Positions 31,954-44,722 of a DNA stretch of 64,000 nucleotides are shown here, piece after piece; within the stretch, counting starts at the first letter, position 1, and each line of letters opens with the position of its first letter. Source of the DNA: Amyelois transitella. Taxonomy: Eukaryota; Arthropoda; Insecta; Lepidoptera; Pyralidae. Location: NCBI RefSeq assembly GCF_032362555.1, contig NC_083536.1, forward strand, positions 7,254,001-7,318,000, given 5' to 3'. The notes beneath the pieces were generated by a model. It was not told the origin of the DNA, searched no databases, and saw only the letters and a program-made list of their open reading frames with translations. The translations under genes were made by a program, and so were the position numbers.

Positions 31954-34367
31954 CACTCTCCCTGCCATGGGATCCGCCGGCGACCCCCACTAATTCTTGT
32001 TCCGCAAGCCAAAGCACTTTTGTAACTTTTTAGTTAGGAGGCCATGGGGTCCGCCGGTAGCCCCCAATTATTTTCTTTCCGCACGCCACGCACAATTTGT
32101 ATAGTTATTCATTAGCACGCCACCCTTTTATTATGACAGTTAGCCGCCGGCCGCCCCCACGGCCTGTCGTGTGCGTTTTTCCCGCGTTTTTACATCGATC
32201 GCGAAACTCGATCTTCTTTTGATAATGTCCGACGACTCAGATTTCGATCCCGACTTTATACCCGAGTCGGACGATAGTGAATTAACTTCGGACGACGATG
32301 AATCGACGAGTAACAGTAATGCTAACTCCGATGGTGATACTATGACGCCGCCGAACCGCGGCGCTGGCGCCGGCTCATCTCAACGTCCAGTTCAACGTGC
32401 GCAGACGTCGAGTAACGCAAGTTGCTGGTACCCGCCAACTGGAACCCGTCAGCAAGTATTTCCTTTTACTGGTACTCCTGGTGTGAAAAACATCCCCCAA
32501 TTGTGTGAGACTGAATTGGATTATTTTCTTTTGTTTGTTGACGAAGAGATTATCAACTTGATGGTGACAATGACTAATTGTTATGCAGTAAAGACCAAAA
32601 TAACTACAACTTTGCGACGTTCGAGTAGACTGAATGACTGGAAAGATTGTGATCAACAAGAAATGAAAAAATTTATTGGCTTATTGATGTGGATGGGCCT
32701 GAAAAAGCTGCCTAAAATTGCAGATTACTGGAGTCGTAACCCGCTATATGAAAATAAAGTGGCTGGATCTACTATGAGCCGAAATCGTTTCGAATTGTTA
32801 CTGCGTTGTTGGCATTTCGAAGATACCTTTTTTGCCGAGACATCACGCACAGATAAGTTGATCAAAATAAGGCGTTTAGTTCAGTTGATCACAACCAAAT
32901 ACCAAAATTTTAAGACTCCTGATGAATACCTGACAGTCGATGAGACCATGGTTGCGTTCCGTGGGCGTATAAAGTTCATGCAATATATACCAGGTAAAAG
33001 GCACAAATACGGTATCAAGCTTTTTAAAATATGTGGAGACGACGGTTATACGTTTGATTTAATTGTATACGAAGGCAAAAAGGGTCCTGAGCGCCAACAG
33101 AATTTATCCAAAAACGTGGTGATGGAATTGAGCACTAAGTTCTTAGATGCTGGCCGAAGCATCATTACTGATAACTATTATACGAGCGTAGATTTGGCCG
33201 AGTCTCTATTACAACATTCCACGCATTTGATAGGCACCGTCAGAAAAAACCGGAAAGGGTTACCCAAGAATGTAGTAGGCGAGAAATTGAAGAAGGGAGA
33301 ATTGGTTGCGATGGAAAACGAAAAGGGGATTTTGGTATTTAAGTGGAAGGATAAGAGAGAAGTCTTGGCCTTGTCTACTAAACACAAAGTGGGATTTGTC
33401 ACTGTTACAAGCAAGCGCAACAAAAATAAATGTTCTCTGAAACCTATAGCAATTGCGGACTACAATAAGCACAAATGCTCAATTGACCTTTCTGATCAGA
33501 TGGGAAGCTACTGCAACCCATCACGACGTAGCATTCGTTGGTTCCAAAAACTCGCAGTAGAATTGATACTGAACACATCTGTCATAAATGCTTTTCTTGT
33601 TTACACGGCACATAAAAGAGTGAAATCCAAACGCTACACTATAACAAAATTCAGAGAACAACTAAGCATACAGTTATTGGGTTTATATCAGGAAAGCACC
33701 AACGTTGCAGAGAATCGCGAAGCAGTAGAGCATAAGTTTGGGAAAAATCCTATAGCTGACCATCGTAATCGGATCATACGGCGTAAATGTATTCATTGTT
33801 ACCAACTACTGCGCTTGCAAGGTAAAACAAGTGTTGAAGCCAAAAAGCTAACCAAAAAGACAAACACTGTCTGCCTTTTATGCCCCACTAAACCCAGTGT
33901 TTGCGCAGAGTGTTTCGCGACAATACACACGAAAAAGTAATTTTTTGAACATTATTATGTGTTTTTCAAACTTTTTATAATAACTAACACAAATAAATAC
34001 ATAAATACTCTACTTATGCTGTTTTTATTTATAATTTTCTCAGTCTCATAAAAAACATATTATTGATCCTACTGACTTGCTTTTTTTTTTTATTTGTAGT
34101 TAAGTTCACGCTGACGCCATAACACATATTGAATTTTCCGTATTAGCCAGCCAGCAGGTACAAAATCTGTTTGAATTTGGGAGGTCAAGGCGGATCCCAC
34201 GGCGTACTGAAACAATTTTTGTTGGTCCCGCCGGCAGACCCCATGGCTTCCTGGAACCATTTTATCTTGTAATTCTCGGCCTATTTATTGCAAAAACTTG
34301 GGGTACGCCGGCGACCCCGTGGCCTCCTGAACTAAAATATCATTATACTTTGCCGGCAGGGAGAGTG
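31954..34367 (+). mobile_element. piggyBac-4, complete element
   Basis: 2414 bp with perfect 13-bp terminal inverted repeats CACTCTCCCTGCC and TTAA duplications at 31950-31953 and 34368-34371, inserted in array unit 4. GC-rich subterminal motifs of the form GCCGGCGACCCC recur several times in the first 210 bp and, inverted or direct, in the last 200 bp (for example near 32040, 32145, 34230 and 34310). They are likely transposase-binding repeats. Confidence 0.95.
32225..33940 (+). CDS. piggyBac-4 transposase, 571 aa
   Basis: The first ATG in frame gives MSDDSDFDPDFIPESDDSE, the acidic start usual in this family; the upstream frame extension has no ATG. The DDD candidates are residue 239 (TVDETMVAFRGR), 316 (ITDNYYTS) and 421 (CSIDLSDQM). 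GKRHKYGIKLFKIC lies just after the first. The C-terminal zinc domain is complete (CIHCYQLL, CLLCPTK, CAECFATIH). It is a single exon, intact, with AATAAA signals about 50 bases after the stop. It resembles piggyBac-5 more than piggyBac-1 or piggyBac-3, but is clearly a separate family. Confidence 0.93.
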   Translation: MSDDSDFDPDFIPESDDSELTSDDDESTSNSNANSDGDTMTPPNRGAGAGSSQRPVQRAQTSSNASCWYPPTGTRQQVFPFTGTPGVKNIPQLCETELDYFLLFVDEEIINLMVTMTNCYAVKTKITTTLRRSSRLNDWKDCDQQEMKKFIGLLMWMGLKKLPKIADYWSRNPLYENKVAGSTMSRNRFELLLRCWHFEDTFFAETSRTDKLIKIRRLVQLITTKYQNFKTPDEYLTVDETMVAFRGRIKFMQYIPGKRHKYGIKLFKICGDDGYTFDLIVYEGKKGPERQQNLSKNVVMELSTKFLDAGRSIITDNYYTSVDLAESLLQHSTHLIGTVRKNRKGLPKNVVGEKLKKGELVAMENEKGILVFKWKDKREVLALSTKHKVGFVTVTSKRNKNKCSLKPIAIADYNKHKCSIDLSDQMGSYCNPSRRSIRWFQKLAVELILNTSVINAFLVYTAHKRVKSKRYTITKFREQLSIQLLGLYQESTNVAENREAVEHKFGKNPIADHRNRIIRRKCIHCYQLLRLQGKTSVEAKKLTKKTNTVCLLCPTKPSVCAECFATIHTKK

Positions 34368-34943
34368 TTAAAACAAAACGAGGTTTTTCAATTACCAACA
34401 GCTTATATTACAAGGAAGCCTTACTCAATCCTATAATTAACGGATTATTGCGGTTCATCGTCGGCTTATTTACATGTTTTTACATAATTTGAACACTAAA
34501 TTCTACCCTTTAAATTTTAAAATAAAATTTCATTATTTTAATAATACGGCGGCAACCCTAAGAGCTGAGGTAAAAGGGAGAAAAACACTGGCGGCCAAAA
34601 GAACTTAGCTGTGGCGGCAAACTCATTCTGAATGACGTCAAGGACGACTGAATTTGAAAAAGTGACAATAATAAAAGTGTCAAGAACAGAAAAGCAATAA
34701 TAAGAACTGCCCAAACAAATGCAGAGATTTTAAACAAGAGGTAGTGCACGTGGCACCCGTGCAGTACAATCTGCAAGATGGATCCAACTCAACTGAACAA
34801 AGTGTACGAATTTAGCACATATTTTGCAAACGATAAATGGAAAAGGATGAATGGCAGATACGTACACGCATTCTAAGTAGTTCTAAATAAAGGTTATTTT
34901 CGAAAGTATATGTTAATATCAGCGGAATCTTAACTCGACAGAA

Positions 34944-36519
34944 GGCAATGAAAAAGTTTAAAAAAAAATTGCCGCCCAGATCGTGAAAGCAACTGTATTT
35001 GCGCTCGAGGAGTCCAAAAGAGGAGGTCCAGCGCCTTTATATAGGGTCCTCAGGCGGTGAAGAGGGAGACAGGTAAGTCTTCAGAGGCACGACTTCCCAA
35101 GTTCAAAATAAAGCAATAGCTGCTCAAGTTCAGTATTAAACAATAACTACTCAGTTATTTTAAGTAACTAATAAGTTCAGTCCAAAAAGTAAAAAACTAT
35201 TCAAGTTTCCAACAAAGCAACAACTATCAAAGTTTAAAAAAAAAACGAGGTTTTTCAAAAACTAACAGCTAATATTACGAGGTAGTCTTAGCCAATCCTA
35301 AAATTAACGGAATATTGCGGTTCACTCACCGCTAATATATGTTTTTTCATAATTTTATCTTTTTAATTTTAAAATGAAATATTATATTATTATTTATAAA
35401 GTGGCAACGACGTCAAGGACGACTGAATTTGAAAAAGTGACAATAATAAAACTCAAAAATTTTAAAGCAATAATAAGAACTGCCGAAACAAATGCAGAGA
35501 TTTTAAACAAGAGGTTGTGCACGTGGTACCCGTGCAGTACAATCCACAAGATGGATTGAACTCAACTGAACAAAGTGTACGAATTTAGCATATACATACT
35601 TTGCAAACGATAAATGGAAAAGGCTGAATTGCAAATACGTTCACGCTTTCACGTTCCAATTAAAGGTTCCTTTGGGAAGTATATGTTAATTTCTGCAGAA
35701 TCTTAACTCTCAGAAAGCGTTGACAACATATAAAAAAAAAAACAAAAATAGTTTTTGCCACCCAGATAGTGAAAACAACTGTATTTGCGCTCGAAGAGAC
35801 CGGTAAATCCGCAGCGGCACGACTTCCCAAATTCAAAATGAAGCAATAACTGCCCAAGTTCAGAATAAAACGATAACTACTCAAGTTCAGTCCAAGAAGA
35901 AAAAAACTATTCAAGTTTCCAAGAAAGCAACAACTATCAAAGTTTAAAACAAAACGAGGTTTTTCAATAACCAACAGCTTATATTACAAGGTAGCCTTAC
36001 TCAATCCTATAATTAACGGATTATTGCGGTTCATCGTCGGCTTATTTACATGTTTTTACATAATTTGAATACTAAATTCTACCCTTTAAATTTTAAAATA
36101 AAATTTCATTATTTTAATAATACGGCGGCAACCCTAAGAGCTGAGGTAAAAGGGAGAAAAACACTGGCGGCCAAAAGAACTTAGCTGTGGCGGCAAACTC
36201 ATTCTGAATGACGTCAAGGACGACTGAATTTGAAAAAGTGACAATAATAAAAGTGTCAAGAACAGAAAAGCAATAATAAGAACTGCCCAAACAAATGCAG
36301 AGATTTTAAACAAGAGGTAGTGCACGTGGCACCCGTGCAGTACAATCTGCAAGATGGATCCAACTCAACTGAACAAAGTGTACGAATTTAGCACATATTT
36401 TGCAAACGATAAATGGAAAAGGATGAATGGCAGATACGTACACGCATTCTAAGTAGTTCTAAATAAAGGTTATTTTCGAAAGTATATGTTAATATCAGCG
36501 GAATCTTAACTCGACAGAA
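34944..36519 (+). repeat. Array unit 5 (dimer)
   Basis: About 1576 bp, no insertion: A 34944-35719, B 35720-36519. The 32-codon ORF is intact at 36354-36452. Confidence 0.93.
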
Positions 36520-38821
36520 GGCAATGAAAAAGTTTAAAAAAAAATTGCCGCCCAGATCGTGAAAGCAACTGTATTTGCGCTCGAGGAGTCCAAAAGAGGA
36601 GGTCCAGCGCCTTTATATAGGGTCCCTCAGGCGGTGAAGAGGGAGACAGGTAAGTCTTCAGAGGCACGACTTCCCAAGTTCAAAATAAAGCAATAGCTGC
36701 TCAAGTTCAGTATTAAACAATAACTACTCAGTTATTTTAAGTAACTAATAAGTTCAGTCCAAAAAGTAAAAAACTATTCAAGTTTCCAACAAAGCAACAA
36801 CTATCAAAGTTTAAAACAAAACGAGGTTTTTCAAAAACTAACAGCTAATATTACGAGGTAGTCTTAGCCAATCCTAAAATTAACGGAATATTGCGGTTCA
36901 CTCACCGCTAATATATGTTTTTTCATAATTTTATCTTTTTAATTTTAAAATGAAATATTATATTATTATATTATTATTTATAAAGTGGCAACGACGTCAA
37001 GGACGACTGAATTTGAAAAAGTGACAATAATAAAACTCAAAAATTTTAAAGCAATAATAAGAACTGCCCAAACAAATGCAGAGATTTTAAACAAGAGGTT
37101 GTGCACGTGGTACCCGTGCAGTACAATCCACAAGATGGATTGAACTCAACTGAACAAAGTGTACGAATTTAGCATATACATACTTTGCAAACGATAAATG
37201 GAAAAGGCTGAATTGCAAATACGTTCACGCTTTCACGTTCCAATTAAAGGTTCCTTTGGGAAGTATATGTTAATTTCTGCAGAATCTTAACTCTCAGAAA
37301 GCGTTGACAACATATTAAAAAAAAAAAAAACAAAAATAGTTTTTGCCACCCAGATAGTGAAAACAACTGTATTTGCGCTCGAAGAGACCGGTAAATCCGC
37401 AGCGGCACGACTTCCCAAATTCAAAATGAAGCAATAACTGCCCAAGTTCAGAATAAAACGATAACTACTCAAGTTCAGTCCAAGAAGAAAAAAACTATTC
37501 AAGTTTCCAAGAAAGCAACAACTAACAAAGTTTAAAACAAAACGAGGTTTTTAAAAAACTAACAGCTAATATTACGAGGTAGTCTTAGCCAATCCTAAAA
37601 TTAACGGAATATTGCGGTTCACTCACCGCTAATATATGTTTTTTCATAATTTTATCTTTTTAATTTTAAAATGAAATATTATATTATTATTTATAAAGTG
37701 GCAACGACGTCAAGGACGACTGAATTTGAAAAAGTGACAATAATAAAACTCAAAAATTTTAAAGCAATAATAAGAACTGCCCAAACTAATGCAGAGATTT
37801 TAAACAAGAGGTTGTGCACGTGGTACCCGTGCAGTACAATCCACAAGATGGATTGAACTCAACTGAACAAAGTGTACGAATTTAGCATATACATACTTTG
37901 CAAACGATAAATGTAAAAGGCTGAATTGCAAATACGTTCACGCTTTAACGTTCCAATTAAAGGTTCCTTTGGGAAGTATATGTTAATTTCTGCAGAATCT
38001 TAACTCTCAGAAAGCGTTGACAACATATTAAAAAAAAAAAAAAACAAAAATAGTTTTTGCCACCCAGATAGTGAAAACAACTGTATTTGCGCTCGAAGAG
38101 ACCGGTAAATCCGCAGCGGCACGACTTCCCAAATTCAAAATGAAGCAATAACTGCGCAAGTTCAGAATAAAACGATAACTACTCAAGTTCAGTCCAAGAA
38201 GAAAAAAACTATTCAAGTTTCCAAGAAAGCAACAACTATCAAAGTTTAAAACAAAACGAGGTTTTTCAATAACCAACAGCTTATATTACAAGGTAGCCTT
38301 ACTCAATCCTATAATTAACGGATTATTGCGGTTCATCGTCGGCTTATTTACATGTTTTTACATAATTTGAACACTAAATTCTACCCTTTAAATTTTAAAA
38401 TAAAATTTCATTATTTTAATAATACGGCGGCAACCCTAAGAGCTGAGGTAAAAGGGAGAAAAACACTGGCGGCCAAAAGAACTTAGCTGTGGCGGCAAAC
38501 TCATTCTGAATGACGTCAAGGACGACTGAATTTGAAAAAGTGACAATAATAAAAGTGTCAAGAACAGAAAAGCAATAATAAGAACTGCCCAAACAAATGC
38601 AGAGATTTTAAACAAGAGGTAGTGCACGTGGCACCCGTGCAGTACAATCTGCAAGATGGATCCAACTCAACTGAACAAAGTGTACGAATTTAGCACATAT
38701 TTTGCAAACGATAAATGGAAAAGGATGAATGGCAGATACGTACACGCATTCTAAGTAGTTCTAAATAAAGGTTATTTTCGAAAGTATATGTTAATATCAG
38801 CGGAATCTTAACTCGACAGAA
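36520..38821 (+). repeat. Array unit 6 (trimer)
   Basis: 2302 bp: A 36520-37303 (with an 11-bp duplication ATTATATTATT just after the ATG of the 61-codon ORF), chimera 37304-38016, B 38017-38821. The chimera begins as B and switches to A within AAAGTTTAAAACAAAACGAG near 37530. The 32-codon ORF is at 38656-38754. Confidence 0.92.
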
Positions 38822-40317
38822 GGCAATGAAAAAGTTTAAAAAAAAATTGCCGCCCAGATCGTGAAAGCAACTGTATTTGCGCTCGAGGAGTCCAAAAGAG
38901 GAGGTCCAGCGCCTTTATATAGGGTCCTCAGGCGGTGAAGAGGGAGACAGGTAAGTCTTCAGAGGCACGACTTCCCAAGTTCAAAATAAAGCAATAGCTG
39001 CTCAAGTTCAGTATTAAACAATAACTACTCAGTTATAACTAATAAGTTCAGTCCAAAAAATAAAAAACTATTCAAGTTTCCAACAAAGCAACAACTATCA
39101 AAGTTTAAAACAAAACGAGGTTTTTCAAAAACTAACAGCTAATATTACGAGGTAGTCTTAGCCAATCCTAAAATTAACGGAATATTGCGGTTCACTCACC
39201 GCTAATATATGTTTTTTCATAATTTTATCTTTTTAATTTTAAAATGAAATATTATATTATTATATTATTATTTATAAAGTGGCAACGACGTCAAGGACGA
39301 CTGAATTTGAAAAAGTGACAATAATAAAACTCAAAAATTTTAAAGCAATAATAAGAACTGCCCAAACAAATGCAGAGATTTTAAACAAGAGGTTGTGCAC
39401 GTGGTACCCGTGCAGTACAATCCACAAGATGGATTGAACTCAACTGAACAAAGTGTACGAATTTAGCATATACATACTTTGCAAACGATAAATGGAAAAG
39501 GCTGAATTGCAAATACGTTCACGCTTTCACGTTCCAATTAAAGGTTCCTTTGGGAAGTATATGTTAATTTCTGCAGAATCTTAACTCTCAGAAAGCGTTG
39601 ACAACATATTAAAAAAAAAAAAACAAAAATAGTTTTTGCCACCCAGATAGTGAAAACAACTGTATTTGCGCTCGAAGAGACCGGTAAATCCGCAGCGGCA
39701 CGACTTCCCAAATTCAAAATGAAGCAATAACTGCCCAAGTTCAGAATAAAACGATAACTACTCAAGTTCAGTCCAAGAAGAAAAAAACTATTCAAGTTTC
39801 CAAGAAAGCAACAACTAACAAAGTTTAAAACAAAACGAGGTTTTTCAAAAACTAACAGCTAATATTACGAGGTAGTCTTAGCCAATCCTAAAATTAACGG
39901 AATATTGCGGTTCACTCACCGCTAATATATGTTTTTTCATAATTTTATCTTTTTAATTTTAAAATGAAATATTATATTATTATTTATAAAGTGGCAACGA
40001 CGTCAAGGACGACTGAATTTGAAAAAGTGACAATAATAAAACTCAAAAATTTTAAAGCAATAATAAGAACTGCCCAAACTAATGCAGAGATTTTAAACAA
40101 GAGGTTGTGCACGTGGTACCCGTGCAGTACAATCCACAAGATGGATTGAACTCAACTGAACAAAGTGTACGAATTTAGAATATACATACTTTGCAAACGA
40201 TAAATGTAAAAGGCTGAATTGCAAATACGTTCACGCTTTAACGTTCCAATTAAAGGTTCCTGTGGGAAGTATATGTTAATTTCTGCAGAATCTTAACTCT
40301 CAGAAAGCGTTGACAAC

Positions 40318-40348
<31 letters not shown>

Positions 40349-41119
40349 TAGTTTTTGCCACCCAGATAGTGAACACAACTGTATTTGCGCTCGAAGAGAC
40401 CGGTAAATCCGCAGCGGCACGACTTCCCAAATTCAAAATGAAGCAATAACTGCCCAAGTTCAGAATAAAACGATAACTACTCAAGTTCAGTCCAAGAAGA
40501 AAAAAACTATTCAAGTTTCCAAGAAAGCAACAACTATCAAAGTTTAAAACAAAACGAGGTTTTTCAATAACCAACAGCTTATATTACAAGGTAGCCTTAC
40601 TCAATCCTATAATTAACGGATTATTGCGGTTCATCGTCGGCTTATTTACATGTTTTTACATAATTTGAACACTAAATTCTACCCTTTAAATTTTAAAATA
40701 AAATTTCATTATTTTAATAATACGGCGGCAACCCTAAGAGCTGAGGTAAAAGGGAGAAAAACACTGGCGGCCAAAAGAACTTAGCTGTGGCGGCAAACTC
40801 ATTCTGAATGACGTCAAGGACGACTGAATTTGAAAAAGTGACAATAATAAAAGTGTCAAGAACAGAAAAGAAATAATAAGAACTGCCCAAACAAATGCAG
40901 AGATTTTAAACAAGAGGTAGTGCACGTGGCACCCGTGCAGTACAATCTGCAAGATGGATCCAACTCAACTGAACTAAGTGTACGAATTTAGCACATATTT
41001 TGCAAACGATAAATGGAAAAGGATGAATGGCAGATACGTACACGCATTCTAAGTAGTTCTAAATAAAGGTTATCTTCGAAAGTATATGTTAATATCAGCG
41101 GAATCTTAACTCGACAGAA
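38822..41119 (+). repeat. Array unit 7 (trimer)
   Basis: 2298 bp: A 38822-39598 (11-bp duplication present, short deletion near 39035), chimera 39599-40309, B 40310-41119. The 32-codon frame starting at 40954 has a premature TAA after seven codons. Confidence 0.92.
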
Positions 41120-42210
41120 GGCAATGAAAAAGTTTAAAAAAAAATTGCCGCCCAGATCGTGAAAGCAACTGTATTTGCGCTCGAGGAGTCCAAAAGAGGA
41201 GGTCCAGCGCCTTTATATAGGGTCCTCAGGCGGTGAAGAGGGAGACAGGTAAGTCTTCAGAGGCACGACTTCCCAAGTTCAAAATAAAGCAATAGCTGCT
41301 CAAGTTCAGTATTAAACAATAACTACTCAGTTATTTTAAGTAACTAATAAGTTCAGTCCAAAAAGTAAAAAACTATTCAAGTTTCCAACAAAGCAACAAC
41401 TATCAAAGTTTAAAACAAAACGAGGTTTTTCAAAAACTAACAGCTAATATTACGAGGTAGTCTTAGCCAATCCTAAAATTAACGGAATATTGCGGTTCAC
41501 TCACCGCTAATATATGTTTTTTCATAATTTTATCTTTTTAATTTTAAAATGAAATATTATATTATTATATTATTATTTATAAAGTGGCAACGACGTCAAG
41601 GACGACTGAATTTGAAAAAGTGACAATAATAAAACTCAAAAATTTTAAAGCAATAATAAGAACTGCCCAAACAAATGCAGAGATTTTAAACAAGAGGTTG
41701 TGCACGTGGTACCCGTGCAGTACAATCCACAAGATGGATTGAACTCAACTGAACAAAGTGTACGAATTTAGCATATACATACTTTGCAAACGATAAATGG
41801 AAAAGGCTGAATTGCAAATACGTTCACGCTTTCACGTTCCAATTAAAGGTTCCTTTGGGAAGTATATGTTAATTTCTGCAGAATCTTAACTCTCAGAAAG
41901 CGTTGACAACATATTAAAAAAAAAAAAAACAAAAATAGTTTTTGCCACCCAGATAGTGAAAACAACTGTATTTGCGCTCGAAGAGACCGGTAAATCCGCA
42001 GCGGCACGACTTCCCAAATTCAAAATGAAGCAATAACTGCCCAAGTTCAGAATAAAACGATAACTACTCAAGTTCAGTCCAAGAAGAAAAAAACTATTCA
42101 AGTTTCCAAGAAAGCAACAACTAACAAAGTTTAAAACAAAACGAGGTTTTTCAAAAACTAACAGCTAATATTACGAGGTAGTCTTAGCCAATCCTAAAAT
42201 TAACGGAATA

Positions 42211-43513
42211 CTACTCTGTCAAGAAAGTAGCAGGAAAAGTTTAATAATACACAAACTGTTTGTTATTCATCCAAATTTATTTTATCACCTTCAAAATATG
42301 CTCCTTTAGAAACGATACACTTACGCCAACGAATAATCCAATCATCAAAACATTTTTTAAACGCTGTTTCCGGAATTGAGGTCAGTTCTCGCCGCGAATT
42401 CTCTTTTATGTCTTCTACCGATTGAAAACGGGTGCCACGAAGTGGTAATTTGAGTTTAGGAAAAAGAAAAAAGTCGGCTGGAGCCATATCTGGTGAATAT
42501 GGTGGTTGCTCGATGGTATTTGTTGAGTGTTTGGTTAAAAATTCGTTCACAATGATGGCCTTGTGCGAAGGTGCATTATCATGGTGCAAAATCCAAGAAT
42601 TTTCTTTCCACAAATCTGGCCTTTTTCGTCGGATTTGCTCTCTTAAACGCCGCATAACACTCAAATAATATTCCTTATTTACCGTTTGACCTTCCGGCAA
42701 GAATTCCGAGTGCACAACACCGCGATAGTCAAAGAAAACAGTCAACATGACTTTGACTTTTGAACGACTTTGGCGTGGTTTTTTCGGTTTCGGTTCAGTT
42801 GGAAGGCGCCACTCCGAAGCTTGTTGACTAGTTTGCATGTCAAACTCGTAAACCCACGTCTCGTCACCAGTAACAATGCGTTTCATGAATGTTGGGTCGG
42901 AATTGACTCGTTCTAGCATGTCCTCAGCGACTCTCATGCGATTGAGGTCTTTTGGGACTAGCCGAGCGGCAACATGTTTCATACCCAAATTATTAGTTAA
43001 AATGGTACGGATCGACTCGTGAGATACAGAAAGTTCGGTGGCTATCTCTCTCAAAGTTGAATGAGGATTTTCAGTCACTATTTTCTTCACTTTTTCGATG
43101 TTAACTTCAGTTGCAGACGTTGATGGCCTACCAGAGCGAGACAAATCTTCCATCACATCTCGACCGCTTTTGAACGCTTTGTACCACTCATAAGCACGAG
43201 TTTTTGATAAAGTCGATTCACCGTAAGCCTTCTGTAACATTTTCAGTGACTCCGAACACGATATTCCATTGGCAATGCAAAATTTAAGACAAACTCTTTG
43301 TTCGATGTTTTTATCCATTATGAAATTAGCAATACACACTAGATATGATATAACTAAAAATAGCACTGTATTTAATGTAAACAACAGATGCAACTCAAAC
43401 TCCGCGCCAAAATGGAAAACAGTTGTGCCAATCTAACAACAACAAAAAAAACAAAAATTTGAATTTGGAACCATAAATAAATAATCCATTCCCGATACTT
43501 TTCTGACTGAATG
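42211..43513 (-). mobile_element. mariner element, complete
   Basis: 1303 bp inserted at a TA (42209-42210 and 43514-43515) inside GGAATATTGCGG of array unit 8. The ends are imperfect inverted repeats of about 25 bp sharing a GTCA and AAAGTA pattern. One reverse-strand transposase gene fills it. The uninterrupted sequence is visible in neighbouring units, so boundaries are certain. Confidence 0.95.
42263..43318 (-). CDS. mariner transposase, 351 aa
   Basis: Starts MDKNIEQRVCLKFC. The N-terminal paired helix-turn-helix region (residues about 1-110) includes AYEWYKAFKSGRD, SRSGRPSTS and STLREIATELSVSHESI. The catalytic triad is in TGDETWVYEFD, HHDNAPSH and YSPDMAPADFFLF. There are 34 residues between the second and third aspartates, the DD34D spacing of classic mariners. 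The linker reads VPKDLN where many relatives have WVPHEL. It ends in KGAYFEGDKINLDE. No stop or frameshift, so it is potentially functional. The ATG at 43318 was chosen because it gives the usual N-terminus. Confidence 0.94.
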   Translation of the reverse strand: MDKNIEQRVCLKFCIANGISCSESLKMLQKAYGESTLSKTRAYEWYKAFKSGRDVMEDLSRSGRPSTSATEVNIEKVKKIVTENPHSTLREIATELSVSHESIRTILTNNLGMKHVAARLVPKDLNRMRVAEDMLERVNSDPTFMKRIVTGDETWVYEFDMQTSQQASEWRLPTEPKPKKPRQSRSKVKVMLTVFFDYRGVVHSEFLPEGQTVNKEYYLSVMRRLREQIRRKRPDLWKENSWILHHDNAPSHKAIIVNEFLTKHSTNTIEQPPYSPDMAPADFFLFPKLKLPLRGTRFQSVEDIKENSRRELTSIPETAFKKCFDDWIIRWRKCIVSKGAYFEGDKINLDE

Positions 43514-43928
43514 TATTGCGGTTCACTCACCGCTAATATATGTTTTTTCATAATTTTATCTTTTTAATTTTAAAATGAAATATTATATTATTATTTATAA
43601 AGTGGCAACGACGTCAAGGACGACTGAATTTGAAAAAGTGACAATAATAAAACTCAAAAATTTTAAAGCAATAATAAGAACTGCCCAAACTAATGCAGAG
43701 ATTTTAAACAAGAGGTTGTGCACGTGGTACCCGTGCAGTACAATCCACAAGATGGATTGAACTCAACTGAACAAAGTGTACGAATTTAGCATATACATAC
43801 TTTGCAAACGATAAATGTAAAAGGCTGAATTGCAAATACGTTCACGCTTTAACGTTCCAATTAAAGGTTCCTTTGGGAAGTATATGTTAATTTCTGCAGA
43901 ATCTTAACTCTCAGAAAGCGTTGACAAC

Positions 43929-43961
<33 letters not shown>

Positions 43962-44722
43962 TAGTTTTTGCCACCCAGATAGTGAAAACAACTGTATTTG
44001 CGCTCGAAGAGACCGGTAAATCCGCAGCGGCACGACTTCCCAAATTCAAAATGAAGCAATAACTGCCCAAGTTCAGAATAAAACGATAACTACTCAAGTT
44101 CAGTCCAAGAAGAAAAAAACTATTCAAGTTTCCAAGAAAGCAACAACTATCAAAGTTTAAAACAAAACGAGGTTTTTCAATAACCAACAGCTTATATTAC
44201 AAGGTAGCCTTACTCAATCCTATAATTAACGGATTATTGCGGTTCATCGTCGGCTTATTTACATGTTTTTACATAATTTGAACACTAAATTCTACCCTTT
44301 AAATTTTAAAATAAAATTTCATTATTTTAATAATACGGCGGCAACCCTAAGAGCTGAGGTAAAAGGGAGAAAAACACTGGCGGCCAAAAGAACTTAGCTG
44401 TGGCGGCAAACTCATTCTGAATGACGTCAAGGACGACTGAATTTGAAAAAGTGACAATAATAAAAGTGTCAAGAACCGAAAAGCAATAATAAGAACTGCC
44501 CAAACAAATGCAGAGATTTTAAACAAGAGGTAGTGCACGTGGCACCCGTGCAGTACAATCTGCAAGATGGATCCAACTCAACTGAACAAAGTGTACGAAT
44601 TTAGCACATATTTTGCAAACGATAAATGGAAAAGGATGAATGGCAGATACGTACACGCATTCTAAGTAGTTCTAAATAAAGGTTATTTTCGAAAGTATAT
44701 GTTAATATCAGCGGAATCTTAA

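Larger units (their letters stand above)
30951..34943 (+). repeat. Array unit 4 (dimer) with piggyBac-4
   Basis: A is 30951-31725. Half B (31726-34943) is split by piggyBac-4 at the TTAA of AAAGTTTAAAAC. The 32-codon ORF is intact at 34778-34876. Confidence 0.93.
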